A stretch of DNA of 64,000 nt. It comes from Desulfosporosinus lacus DSM 15449 (GTDB lineage: Bacteria; Bacillota; Desulfitobacteriia; Desulfitobacteriales; Desulfitobacteriaceae). A model generated the notes under the pieces. That model searched no databases and was not told the origin of the DNA. It saw nothing but the letters and a program-made list of their open reading frames with translations. How positions within the stretch are numbered: the stretch's first letter is position 1; the number at the start of each line of letters is the position of its first letter. The stretch lies in assembly GCF_900129935.1 (NCBI RefSeq), contig NZ_FQXJ01000003.1:682001-746000 (forward strand), written 5' to 3'. Shown one piece after another: positions 46,381 through 54,955 of this stretch. Both the position numbers and the translations under genes were made by a program.

Positions 46381-48231
46381 ATGGTTGTAAAAAATACTGA
46401 GATAAACTATAAATGGTATTTATTATTGCCTCTAATGTTCTTACTGGCGGTTGTGCCTTTAATAGTTTATCTCAAAGTTGTACCACTAACCGGGGCATCC
46501 TTTGATTTTTGGACCGGGCAGAAGGAAAATCTGGACTTTTTCTCTTATTACAAGATGGTTTGGATCTTGATTAGTAGCCTCATTGCAGTCGGAGTTATGG
46601 CATTAATTGTTATGCTTAACGGACTTGATAGGATTAGGGGAACCTATTATTATATCCCAATGGCAGTTTATGCTTTTTTTGTGATTCTTTCGACAGAGTT
46701 TTCTAAGTATACGGATATCTCGTTAACAGGTTTTACCGATCGATACGAAGGAATGTACGTGCTTTTAGCCTATATGGCTATCTTATTTGTCACCATCAAT
46801 CTTGTGAATAAGGAAGAGCATATCAAAGTCCTCTTAGTAGCTCTATTTACGGGAGCTGTTATGATCGGCCTTATAGGTGTATTTCAATATATAGGTTACG
46901 ATTTCTTTAAATCAGGCTTTGGAAAAAATCTCATTTTACCTAAGGTTTACGAACCTATGGCGGACAAATTGCAGTTTCAGTTTGGCGAGAATTTAATATA
47001 CTCAACCCTTTATCACCTTAACTATGTTGGTAGTTATATGGCCATGCTTTTCCCCTTAACTTTTGCACTGTTTATCCTTACGAAAAAAGGATGGCTTAAA
47101 GTTCTCTTTGCTTTACTAGCCCTTTTAATGGCAGTTAACTGGCTAGGATCTACTTCACGGGCTGGTATGTTCGGTGGTACTCTTGCAATTGTAATTTTAA
47201 TGGTTATGATTAACAAAGTGATAATTAAGAACTGGAAGTATTTCCTAAGTGGATTGATTATATTAGGAGCTCTAGTATTCGGGCTTAATTATCTATCGAA
47301 TGGGTATTTAGGCTCAAGGATAGGTTCCTTAATTAACAATGCCCTGGAGTTTACTCAAAGTGCCGATAATGGCGGTGCTAAAGCTAATATGCCCTTGCAA
47401 GGATTAGATATAAACGGAAACCAAGCAACGTTGGTGACATCTACCGAAATACTTATACTTTCGGTTGAAGGTGATCAAATTGCTTTAAAGGACAAAGATG
47501 GTAATCCGATTCAAATGAGTTATGAGGAAAGTAAAGGTAAGTTAAATTTAGAAGATGATAGGTATAAAGACTACAAACTGACTTTGGGTAAGTTGAATGA
47601 TGCGAATGTTTTACAATTAACAAAAGGGAACATGAAATTCAAATTTAAACTAGCTAAGGACCAAGTAACTTTGTTAAACAATAAAGGTCAGGTAGTCAAT
47701 ATGGAACCTGTCGAAAAATGGGGGTTTGAAGGTAAAGAATTGTTAGGGTCCTCAAGGGGTTACATCTGGTCCAGGTCAATTCCTTTACTGAAACATACCT
47801 TATTTATGGGTTACGGGCCGGATACCTTTGCAATCTATTTCCCCCAAAATGACTTTATGGGGAAATCCTATGCTTATTCCGGAGATATGTGGCAAGTGGT
47901 GGATAAGCCTCATAATTTATACTTACAGGTTGGACTTAACACTGGGATTATCTCCCTTTTAGCTCTTTTATCCTTGTTCATTGCCTATTTTGTCAGGAGC
48001 GTAAGACTTTATTTTAGAAGTGATTATAGTGATTTTGTTTCCCAGGCCGGTGTAGGTATCTTTGTTGCAGTTTGTGGTTATCTCGGTGCAGCATTCTTTA
48101 ATGATAGTGTCGTTTCAGTGGCTCCAGTGTTTTGGGTTCTCTTGGGACTAGGTATTAGTACTAATTATATGTTGGAGAAGCAGAAGAAGAGCTTGAGTAC
48201 TCAGCCAACAACGGGAGATCGAAAGTTATAA
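46381..48231 (+). CDS. O-antigen ligase / Wzy-like polymerase with large outer loop
   Basis: 616 residues, about twelve hydrophobic helices, strong GGAGGGGGGAG site. The Wzy_C region includes SRGYIWSRSIPLLKHTLFMGYGPDTF and a late PHNLYLQVGLNTG, the usual catalytic-side motif (His-Asn). An unusual hydrophilic insert of about 140 residues (318-459) separates two helices; it is rich in beta-like repeats (LILSVEGDQIALKDKDGNPI) and probably faces outside. Likely role: transfer of finished chains to an acceptor, or polymerisation. In an ABC-exported system a ligase could attach chains to the wall. Confidence 0.82.
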   Translation: MVVKNTEINYKWYLLLPLMFLLAVVPLIVYLKVVPLTGASFDFWTGQKENLDFFSYYKMVWILISSLIAVGVMALIVMLNGLDRIRGTYYYIPMAVYAFFVILSTEFSKYTDISLTGFTDRYEGMYVLLAYMAILFVTINLVNKEEHIKVLLVALFTGAVMIGLIGVFQYIGYDFFKSGFGKNLILPKVYEPMADKLQFQFGENLIYSTLYHLNYVGSYMAMLFPLTFALFILTKKGWLKVLFALLALLMAVNWLGSTSRAGMFGGTLAIVILMVMINKVIIKNWKYFLSGLIILGALVFGLNYLSNGYLGSRIGSLINNALEFTQSADNGGAKANMPLQGLDINGNQATLVTSTEILILSVEGDQIALKDKDGNPIQMSYEESKGKLNLEDDRYKDYKLTLGKLNDANVLQLTKGNMKFKFKLAKDQVTLLNNKGQVVNMEPVEKWGFEGKELLGSSRGYIWSRSIPLLKHTLFMGYGPDTFAIYFPQNDFMGKSYAYSGDMWQVVDKPHNLYLQVGLNTGIISLLALLSLFIAYFVRSVRLYFRSDYSDFVSQAGVGIFVAVCGYLGAAFFNDSVVSVAPVFWVLLGLGISTNYMLEKQKKSLSTQPTTGDRKL

Positions 48232-48307
48232 TATATTTAGAAACAAGACTAATAAATTGTCACTAGGATAGGATCTAAACGACAGGAAGTACCTCTGACA
48301 ATACGCG

Positions 48308-48345
48308 AAAAGAGTCTTTTGCTTTCATGGGCAAAGGACTCTTTT
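48308..48345 (+). terminator. Terminator after the ligase gene
   Basis: AAAAGAGTCTTTTGC pairs with GCAAAGGACTCTTTT over an eight-base loop. The stem core AAAGAGTCTTTTG is shared with the S-layer terminator. It marks the end of the polysaccharide locus. Confidence 0.75.
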
Positions 48346-48452
48346 GGCGCCTCGGAGGTTGCCTCTTTTTTATTATCTATGTCACTAACTTTACAATTGA
48401 AATTGTATCTGTTAGAATCCACCATATAAATCGAAAAGGGGGACATAGAACA

Positions 48453-48854
48453 GTGGTTAAGCATAAATAGTTAAGGATTATCGGTGTAATAACGATGTTT
48501 CTTTTGATAACAGGATGTTAAGGTTCGAAATCCGGTTCCGGAAACAACAGTAGAGGACCAGGTGAATCAGGAGACTGAGTCTAAGGCGAATACATTTGCG
48601 AGTGATGACGGATCTGGCAAAACAGCTGGAAGCAGAAGAAGGAATTGAACGTGTCATGGTTCAGGTAGAGGAAGGAGAACAACGTGGAGTAAACGTTGAT
48701 ATAGTAATAAATAATGAGCAGGAACTGTCCGTGGATCAAGTTGTTGAAAAATACAGCTAGATTATTAAAGAAAAATATCTTGACAGGCCTATTGATATTA
48801 TTATTGCCAATTGCCAAAGAAGGGAAACTGCTTAAGCAGGCTACACTGAAATAG
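48453..48854 (+). pseudogene. Decayed small lipoprotein gene
   Basis: A GTG behind AAAAGGGGG opens VVKHK, a TAG, then LRIIGVITMFLLITGC, a clear lipobox, then TAA. Shifted frames continue as TTVEDQVNQETESKANTFAS, then MTDLAKQLEAEEGIERVMVQ with VEEGEQRGVNVDIVINN, a TAG after VVEKYS, and finally IAKEGKLLKQATLK to a stop at 48854. At least three stops and two or three frameshifts are needed, so no functional product is expected. It accounts for most of the 791-base gap before the TolC-like gene. Confidence 0.78.
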
Positions 48855-48938
48855 GTGGCAAACCTCGAGTGAAGTGTACACGCTCCTTCCCTCGAGATAC
48901 AAAAGCCACAATTGTTACAAATAAACCTATTATTACAA

Positions 48939-48967
48939 TTGACATTAGAAAAACTGTAAACTACAAT
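48939..48967 (+). promoter_or_regulatory. Promoter of the TolC-like gene
   Basis: TTGACA and TACAAT separated by exactly 17 bases, the best sigma-A match in this part of the window. Transcription should begin near 48974, just ahead of the 23-base duplication. Confidence 0.7.
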
Positions 48968-48975
48968 AAGCGCAT

Positions 48976-49021
48976 AGGTATCATGAAAGGAAGTTACAAG
49001 GTATCATGAAAGGAAGTTACA
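48976..49021 (+). repeat. Tandem 23-bp duplication forming the leader
   Basis: Two exact copies of AGGTATCATGAAAGGAAGTT plus ACA, back to back. Each contains an ATG and an AAAGGAAG ribosome site. The first ATG reads MKGSYKVS and stop; the second reads MKGSYI and stops on the TGA that overlaps the real start codon. Confidence 0.9.
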
Positions 49022-49022
49022 T

Positions 49023-50195
49023 ATGAAGAAACTAATCGGAATATCAATATTATCAACTATGTTAATTTTAGGGCAACCTTTTATGGCGTTTGCTGACGCA
49101 ACGAGTACGAAGGTAATCAACTTCGCGGATATTAAGGGTATTATTGCTGAACAAAATATTGACGTTCAAATCAATAAGAACTCCAGTCTGAAAGATAAAG
49201 TAGACTTCTCAAATATAAAGAAAAATATTAAAGATTTAGAGGATGACCTAGAAGATCTAGATAATCAAAGGGATAGTACAGGTATCACTACTGGCGAGAT
49301 AATGGCTATTAACGCCGAAAAACGTATGTTACTCGATGCACTAAAGGAATATGAGAGAGGTGCAATCGATCGTCCTACTTTGGAAGCTAGGATTGATCTT
49401 AACAACTCAATGAACGATGAATTGATTGTTCGTGCGGCGGAAAGTTTATTTATTGGTGTTAATCAGGCGGATTTAGGTATTTTAACTATCTCCTCAAGCA
49501 TAAAAACTTTGGAAAAGCAACTAGTTGCGATGCAGTTGCAAGAGAGTTTAGGGATGATTTCCCATAATAATATCAATGAGCTTAAAACTAATTTAGTAAA
49601 CTTGCAGACTCAACTTGAAAGCACAGAATTTCAACAAGCTTCTTTAGAGCGCCAACTTAAAAATTTGTTTAACGATCAAGAAAATACTTTGGTAATCGGG
49701 AGTACCCCTGCTACGGTTGAAGACTTTATCATTGAAGACGAAGAGGCAGATTTAGAAAAGGCTTTAGAGAACAGTTATGCAATAAAATTGCAGGAACTAC
49801 AGATTACAATGAATCAAGCTACTCTTGATAGAGCTAAAAAGGATAATGGAGCCTCATCGAAGCAGTATAAGAAGGCAAATTATGATTTAACTAATGCCAA
49901 CTTGAAGCTTACTCAGATGAATGACACCTTAAAATCAAATTATCATACTATGATCGATAATATCGCGAAAACTCAAAGCGATCTTCGACTGGCAGAGCAA
50001 ACTCTTGGAGATAAAAAAGTGAAGCTTTCAGAAGCTCAACTCAGGAAAGGCCTAGGGATGATTTCACAATTGGAACTGGATGAAGCAACAACGAACTATC
50101 AGCTTCAAGAAAATGCAGTAAAAACAAAGCAAATCGATTTGTTTAATGCAAAATGCAATTACGAATGGTTTTTAAAAGGAATGCCACAAGCATAG
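49023..50195 (+). CDS. TolC-like exported coiled-coil protein
   Basis: 390 residues with a normal signal peptide (MKKLIGISILSTMLILGQPF, cut near AFADA). The mature part is almost wholly helical and contains two similar halves, each with a long helix pair and a QLESLGMISHNNINELKTN-type turn: LGMISHNNINELKTN in the first half and LGMISQLELDEATTNYQLQ in the second. That internal duplication is the TolC/OEP signature. Without an outer membrane the usual channel role is unclear; Bacillota relatives may act as envelope spacers. It is preceded by a tidy promoter and followed by a terminator, so it is a single-gene unit. Confidence 0.75.
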   Translation: MKKLIGISILSTMLILGQPFMAFADATSTKVINFADIKGIIAEQNIDVQINKNSSLKDKVDFSNIKKNIKDLEDDLEDLDNQRDSTGITTGEIMAINAEKRMLLDALKEYERGAIDRPTLEARIDLNNSMNDELIVRAAESLFIGVNQADLGILTISSSIKTLEKQLVAMQLQESLGMISHNNINELKTNLVNLQTQLESTEFQQASLERQLKNLFNDQENTLVIGSTPATVEDFIIEDEEADLEKALENSYAIKLQELQITMNQATLDRAKKDNGASSKQYKKANYDLTNANLKLTQMNDTLKSNYHTMIDNIAKTQSDLRLAEQTLGDKKVKLSEAQLRKGLGMISQLELDEATTNYQLQENAVKTKQIDLFNAKCNYEWFLKGMPQA

Positions 50196-50325
50196 TTGAA
50201 AAATATTCATGTATCCACAATCTAGGGGTAAATCTGTGGATTTATCTTGACTTTCGCAAACATTAGTGCTAATTTTATTTTGTAAGTCAGTTAAGGCCCT
50301 ATTGAACCATTGACTTGCGCAATTG

Positions 50326-50350
50326 GGACCTCCGGACGCGGAGGTCCTTT
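50326..50350 (+). terminator. Terminator after the TolC-like gene
   Basis: GGACCTCCG pairs with CGGAGGTCC over a four-base loop, followed by TTT. A weaker upstream pair is AAGTCA/TGACTT. Confidence 0.65.
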
Positions 50351-50403
50351 AGTATGTCTAGATTAGAATTTTATTTCATGTGCTTTCTATTAATGGATAA
50401 CTA

Positions 50404-50600
50404 TGGTATAATATATAGTTGGTGCCATAAAGCGTCTATTTCTCTCGTTGGCGAAACTCACGCGCTATCGCGAATATTCTGTTTCGGCGGTTAATTGATA
50501 GATAAGATATTTTTTCTTCGCAGTCATAGTTCGCAGTTATAGATAAGGACGCAATTGGAAAACTTAAAGAATATAACATATAAAAAGGAGAATGAAAGTA
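50404..50600 (+). promoter_or_regulatory. Extended -10 promoter and long leader of the RNA helicase gene
   Basis: TGGTATAAT (50404-50412) predicts a transcript start near 50420 and a leader of about 180 bases. The leader holds a CGCG-CTAT-CGCG hairpin near 50461-50474. Long leaders are common for cold-induced DEAD-box helicase genes; control here is inference. Confidence 0.45.
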
Positions 50601-52094
50601 TTGGCTACATTTACAGACTTATCGTTAAGTGAACCGGTTATTCGATCGATTATCAACATGGGGTTTGAAGAAACAACTCCAATTCAAGAACAGACGATTC
50701 CTACAGCAATGGAAGGTAGAGATTTAATCGGGCAGGCCCAAACCGGAACAGGCAAAACAGCTGCTTACGGGATACCTTTGGTTGAGAGAATTATGTCTCA
50801 AGCCGAACATATACAAGGGATTGTTCTGGCACCTACTCGGGAATTAGCGGTCCAAGTGGCTGAGGAGCTAAACAAGATCGGGCAATTTAAACGAATTAAT
50901 GCCTTACCCATTTATGGCGGACAAGGAATCGATTGGCAAATTAGAGCTCTTAAGAAGAGACCACATATTATTGTGGCGACTCCAGGACGTTTGATGGACC
51001 ACATGAGAAGGAAAACGATTCGCCTTCATGAAATCAAAATCGTTGTTCTGGACGAAGCGGATGAGATGCTGAATATGGGCTTTTTGGATGATATCGAAAC
51101 CATCCTGAAGGAAATCCCTGAAGAACGCCAGACATTGCTCTTCTCGGCAACGATGCCCAGACAGATTCAAAACATTGCCCAGCGGTTTATGAAGAACCCA
51201 GAGCTGATTAGTATTAAAGCGACCGGTGTCACGGTCTCTGATATTGAGCAACATTACGTGGAAGTCACGGAGCGTTTAAAGTTCGACGTCTTATCACGTA
51301 TCTTAGATATTCAATCCCCAGATTTGTCGATTGTGTTCGCCCGAACCAAGCGGCGCGTGGATGAGCTCTCTGAGGCCTTGAGTAAGCGTGGGTATTCCGC
51401 TGAAGGCATTCATGGAGACCTAACTCAAAGCAAGAGAGACAGCGTCCTGAGACAGTTTAAAGACGGGACTATAGAAGTTTTGGTCGCTACTGATGTGGCT
51501 GCCCGGGGGCTCGATATCAGCGGAGTAACTCACGTCTTTAACTTTGATATCCCTCAAGACCCAGAGAGTTATGTCCATCGCGTAGGCCGTACCGGCCGGG
51601 CAGGGAAATCCGGTCTGGCGATTACCTTAGTCACTCCACGGGAGATAGGTATGCTTCGCCTGATTGAATCTGTAATTAAGCGAAGAATCATTCGTAAACC
51701 TATTCCAACCATCGTAGAAGCAGTCCAAGGGCAACAACGCCTGACTATGACTGAGATCTTGCGTGTCATTGCAGAAGAAGACATCGAGAAATATAAAGGA
51801 GTCGCTGAAGATTTACTGGCTGAAAACGATTCAGTAACACTTTTGTCCGCAGCGCTCAAGATTATTACCAAAGAACCTGACAATGTCGAAGTTCGCTTGA
51901 CCGAAGCCGCACCGGCTCGGGGCAGAAGCATGGGCGGCAGAAACATGGGGAATGCCAGACCTCAGCAAGGAAACTTCCATCGTGATGGCTACGGTCAAAA
52001 GGTGGATACCTGGTCGAGGAGAAAAGGCGCCGATTTCCGTGGAGGCACTGCCGCACCTCAAAGAGGCAGGGACAATAAGAGGAACGGCCAATAG
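50601..52094 (+). CDS. DEAD-box ATP-dependent RNA helicase (CshA/DeaD-like)
   Basis: About 497 residues if it starts at the TTG at 50601 ([13 protein letters not shown]), nine bases after AAAGGAG; the ATG at 50592 is almost on top of that site. All helicase motifs are present: Q motif [10 protein letters not shown], motif [34 protein letters not shown], and [10 protein letters not shown]. The C-terminal tail is basic and rich in Gly and Arg ([17 protein letters not shown]), as in proteins of RNA-degrading complexes and ribosome assembly. Confidence 0.93.
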   Translation: MATFTDLSLSEPVIRSIINMGFEETTPIQEQTIPTAMEGRDLIGQAQTGTGKTAAYGIPLVERIMSQAEHIQGIVLAPTRELAVQVAEELNKIGQFKRINALPIYGGQGIDWQIRALKKRPHIIVATPGRLMDHMRRKTIRLHEIKIVVLDEADEMLNMGFLDDIETILKEIPEERQTLLFSATMPRQIQNIAQRFMKNPELISIKATGVTVSDIEQHYVEVTERLKFDVLSRILDIQSPDLSIVFARTKRRVDELSEALSKRGYSAEGIHGDLTQSKRDSVLRQFKDGTIEVLVATDVAARGLDISGVTHVFNFDIPQDPESYVHRVGRTGRAGKSGLAITLVTPREIGMLRLIESVIKRRIIRKPIPTIVEAVQGQQRLTMTEILRVIAEEDIEKYKGVAEDLLAENDSVTLLSAALKIITKEPDNVEVRLTEAAPARGRSMGGRNMGNARPQQGNFHRDGYGQKVDTWSRRKGADFRGGTAAPQRGRDNKRNGQ

Positions 52095-52106
52095 GTTTTT
52101 ATATTC

Positions 52107-52141
52107 AGGAAAAGGTTGTTAGTGACCTTTTCCTTTTCTTT
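52107..52141 (+). terminator. Terminator after the helicase gene
   Basis: AGGAAAAGGT pairs with ACCTTTTCCT over an eight-base loop, followed by a T-rich tail. Confidence 0.8.
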
Positions 52142-52208
52142 TGAGTATAATTTAGCTTGTTGGAGGGAGTTAAGAATGGTATAATTTTGAAAGATAGGTG
52201 GTGAAACA

Positions 52209-52520
52209 ATGGAGAATGAGATTAAAGGGATGCTTGGGCTTATACTCAATAAACTGAATGGGTTAGAGTCAAAAGTGGATAATTTAGAGTCGAAAATGGA
52301 ATTACGAATGGATAGATTAGAGTTGCGAATGGATAGCTTAGAGTTAAGAATGAATAACTTAGAGTCTAGACAAGATGAGATATATTTGGTTGTAAAGGCT
52401 ATAGAGCATAACAATCAAGTGCATAGGGCAGAGATCGATAATCTAAAACATACGGTAAGCAATGTAGAAGGTACGATAAACACTATAGGTGATGTAATTA
52501 CAAAACGGAAGGCGATATAA
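52209..52520 (+). CDS. Small coiled-coil protein
   Basis: 103 residues, start behind AGGTGG. It is built of short repeats (LESKVDNLESKM, MDRLELRMDSLELRMNNLE) that keep a heptad register, then a conserved-looking tail (VVKAIEHNNQVHRAEIDNLK). Plan and tail match the longer coiled-coil gene at 8353, so both belong to one family. Function is unknown. It is a lone gene with its own terminator. Confidence 0.65.
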   Translation: MENEIKGMLGLILNKLNGLESKVDNLESKMELRMDRLELRMDSLELRMNNLESRQDEIYLVVKAIEHNNQVHRAEIDNLKHTVSNVEGTINTIGDVITKRKAI

Positions 52521-52554
52521 ATGAAATATTTTGATATTCGATTCAGCGAATAAA

Positions 52555-52597
52555 AATGCTCTCTTTAGTGAGGTAACTATAGAGGGCATTTTTTTAT
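52555..52597 (+). terminator. Rho-independent terminator
   Basis: AATGCTCTCT pairs with AGAGGGCATT (one G-U), followed by seven T. Confidence 0.8.
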
Positions 52598-52662
52598 GCG
52601 TTGAAAGAACTTTTCACACTAAAAGAACTTTTAGCGCTGGTCGAAGGTAATTACATTCCCGC

Positions 52663-52669
52663 GTCGAAT
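52663..52669 (+). promoter_or_regulatory. GTCGAAT motif before the S41 protease gene
   Basis: Exact GTCGAAT about 50 bases before the start codon, at the same spacing as the copy before the CWB2 transglycosylase gene. The preceding base is C, so the Spo0A-box match is incomplete. Confidence 0.25.
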
Positions 52670-52716
52670 CTAATCCATAATGAGGTCTGGAACTTCGGAG
52701 GGGAGATTATTAAACT

Positions 52717-54399
52717 ATGCTAGCAAGATTTTTACGAAAAAAAGCGGTCGGTCACAGTCTCTTAAGCATTATGCTCGTCTTACTCTTAATACTGAGTAAT
52801 TCAACAATGGTCTTGGCTTCCGACGCCGGAGTATTGACTGAAATTCGTTCTCTTATTAAAACTCGGTATGTCGAGCCGGTTTCAAATGATGTCCTAAATG
52901 CGCCAACTGTGGAAGAGACGCTGAAAAGACTGGGAGACCCGCACACCATGTATTTCACGCCGGAGCAATACCAGGATTTCGTCGGAAGTATTAATATGAG
53001 TTTCACGGGGATCGGGATTTATATTGAGATGGTACCTGAAGGAGTAGAGGTATTGAGTGTCATTGCTGGCTCCCCAGCAGAAGAGGTTGGCTTAGAAGCA
53101 GGAGATGTTATTACTCGTGCCGCCGGGCAATCCTTAGCAGGGCTTACTTCGGAAGAGGCTGTGAACTTAATTCGGGGCCTTGAAGGAAGTAAGGTTCAAC
53201 TCAAGGTAAAGCAAGGCACAGTGACCCGGGATCTGAAGGTTGAGCGCAGAGCGATTTCAGAGCCCACTGTGACGGGGGAGATATTGGACGGACATATAGG
53301 CTACCTGGATCTGAATTCCTTTGGGAGTGATACACCAGAGGAATTCGAGATTGCAGCTAAGCAGTTAAAAGATCAAAACGCAGATAGTTGGATTATTGAT
53401 TTGAGAAATAACGGAGGCGGATATTTGAGCTCGGCTCTTGAGTTGGCGGGCTATTTTATTGGATCGGATATTGCGGTACGCGTAGAGGACCGGACCAGTA
53501 CGCTTTCTCCCATTGAGGCAAGGGATCCCGGTTGGAAAATCGATGAACGGGTTATCTTTCTAATCAATGAAAACAGTGCCAGCGCTTCAGAGGTTTTGTC
53601 TGCAGCGGTCAAGGATCATGGCAAGGCGACTATTGTCGGAACTACCTCCTATGGTAAAGGCTCGGTTCAGAGCATGTTTCCGCTAGAGAATGGCGGAGTT
53701 CTTAAAATGACGGTGGATCACTTTTATTCCCCACTAGGGAACCAGATCGATAAAGTAGGGGTTAGCCCCAATGTGGTAATCCAGCACGCAGACTCGCTCA
53801 AAGCAGCGGAACTTATGTTAACAGATTCGACCCAGGCACTTGCTATGGCACGGACGAATGATTATTGGGAAGCTTGGGGTGAACTGTCGGGTGTGGTTGA
53901 AAATAATTCACAACAACCTTCTTTAAGTTATCTCCATTATTATTCAAGCTATCGCCAAGTTGCCCAGCTATCAGAAATTCGGCTGGACAAGAAATTCACA
54001 GTGAATTTCTCAGGGGAGATAGATTGGCAGAGCGTAAATAACTCCAGCATCGAGCTGATTAACAGCAATACAGGGGAGAGGACGCTTTCGACGTTTGAAC
54101 CGCTGGGGACTTATGGTATGCAAGTGATTCCTCAGGTTGAGTTAACTCCGGATACGACCTATTGGTTGGTCATTCATCCGACAGTCCTGGGAGCCTCCGG
54201 TCAGTCCTTGCAAGAGGGTGGCCTGGCCATCGCACATACGATCAGTGGAGGTGAAGAAGTTGGAGGCACTTCCAAGATTCAGTCCTTTAAGGCGAACGAC
54301 AGGATCACGGACAGGATTAGTGAGAGAAACATGACCCCTCCTTATGATCCGGACTATGGCGCCGCTATTAAGGATCTAAGTGAAAAGATAAGACGATAG
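52717..54399 (+). CDS. S41 carboxyl-terminal processing protease (CtpA-like)
   Basis: 560 residues. Signal or anchor helix at about 12-35; PDZ domain (about 90-165, VIAGSPAEEVGLEAGDVI); S41 protease core with DLRNNGGGYLSSALELA and the Ser-Lys dyad in NSASASEVLSA and TTSYGKGSVQ. A C-terminal extension of about 150 residues includes an Ig-like fold resembling SbsA-type domains (VTVNFS-like KKFTVNFSGEIDWQSVNNSS), which could contact the wall. It acts outside the membrane on exported substrates. Ribosome site GGAGGGGAG. It is followed after 38 bases by a DUF948 gene. Confidence 0.9.
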   Translation: MLARFLRKKAVGHSLLSIMLVLLLILSNSTMVLASDAGVLTEIRSLIKTRYVEPVSNDVLNAPTVEETLKRLGDPHTMYFTPEQYQDFVGSINMSFTGIGIYIEMVPEGVEVLSVIAGSPAEEVGLEAGDVITRAAGQSLAGLTSEEAVNLIRGLEGSKVQLKVKQGTVTRDLKVERRAISEPTVTGEILDGHIGYLDLNSFGSDTPEEFEIAAKQLKDQNADSWIIDLRNNGGGYLSSALELAGYFIGSDIAVRVEDRTSTLSPIEARDPGWKIDERVIFLINENSASASEVLSAAVKDHGKATIVGTTSYGKGSVQSMFPLENGGVLKMTVDHFYSPLGNQIDKVGVSPNVVIQHADSLKAAELMLTDSTQALAMARTNDYWEAWGELSGVVENNSQQPSLSYLHYYSSYRQVAQLSEIRLDKKFTVNFSGEIDWQSVNNSSIELINSNTGERTLSTFEPLGTYGMQVIPQVELTPDTTYWLVIHPTVLGASGQSLQEGGLAIAHTISGGEEVGGTSKIQSFKANDRITDRISERNMTPPYDPDYGAAIKDLSEKIRR

Positions 54400-54437
54400 G
54401 ATGTAGGACGATAGGACGACAGAGTGGAGGATGAGCC

Positions 54438-54788
54438 ATGGTTTTTGAAGTGTGTGCTCTTGTAGCTACTATCATTTTCGGAGTGATCGGCGTTGAATTA
54501 ATGCTTTGGATACGCTCCGCGCGGAAACTAACGGATGAAGCTAAGCAGACAGTACAGGACATTAATGCTCATTTGCCTTATCTGCTATCGGATGTTCAGG
54601 CGGTTACCTCCGTAGTGAGACAAACAAGTGAGCAAGTGGGTGGAACGGTGAATGAGGTGGCAGTGAGTCTGGAGGAAATGAGAAAGAATCCACTGCGCTT
54701 TATTGCTGTTTTCTTAGAGGGAATAAAACAACTAATGGCCTTATGGCAGGACATTCGAGGACGGAAAAAGGAAGCTTCAGACAGCTGA
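54438..54788 (+). CDS. DUF948 membrane protein
   Basis: 116 residues: one N-terminal membrane helix (about 5-25) and a long helical tail with regular hydrophobic spacing (LTDEAKQTVQDINAHLPYLL, VRQTSEQVGGTVNEVAVSL). This is the typical DUF948 architecture seen in many Bacillota, sometimes called general stress protein. Role unknown. It shares a short gap with the S41 protease gene and ends in a terminator, so the two probably form one operon. Confidence 0.8.
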   Translation: MVFEVCALVATIIFGVIGVELMLWIRSARKLTDEAKQTVQDINAHLPYLLSDVQAVTSVVRQTSEQVGGTVNEVAVSLEEMRKNPLRFIAVFLEGIKQLMALWQDIRGRKKEASDS

Positions 54789-54801
54789 GCAAATAATTAG
54801 C

Positions 54802-54838
54802 AGCCCATCAGTTTAACTGGTGGGTTACTCTTATTTTT
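54802..54838 (+). terminator. Rho-independent terminator
   Basis: AGCCCATCAG pairs with CTGGTGGGTT over five bases, followed after ACTC by a T-rich run. Confidence 0.75.
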
Positions 54839-54862
54839 CAGCAGATTATTTAGTAATTAGGC

Positions 54863-54891
54863 TTGATTTCCAAGGGTATTCAAGGTATAAC
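54863..54891 (+). promoter_or_regulatory. Promoter of the RND efflux operon
   Basis: TTGATT and TATAAC separated by exactly 17 bases. The expected transcript start (about 54898) falls at the edge of the palindromic operator. Confidence 0.65.
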
Positions 54892-54900
54892 TAAGAAGTG

Positions 54901-54914
54901 ACCGAACAGTCGGT
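54901..54914. promoter_or_regulatory. TetR-type operator candidate
   Basis: ACCGA-ACAG-TCGGT, an inverted repeat like known TetR/AcrR operators controlling efflux genes. A repressor bound here would cover the transcript start. The TetR gene at 59384 in the same operon is the obvious candidate regulator. Confidence 0.6.
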
Positions 54915-54955
54915 TTTGAAGATTAGAGATAATATATGGGTAAAAGTGGAGGAGA

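Noticed and set aside
48249-48817. Two reverse ORFs between the ligase and TolC-like genes
   Set aside because: One covers a terminator; the other is antisense to the decayed lipoprotein gene.
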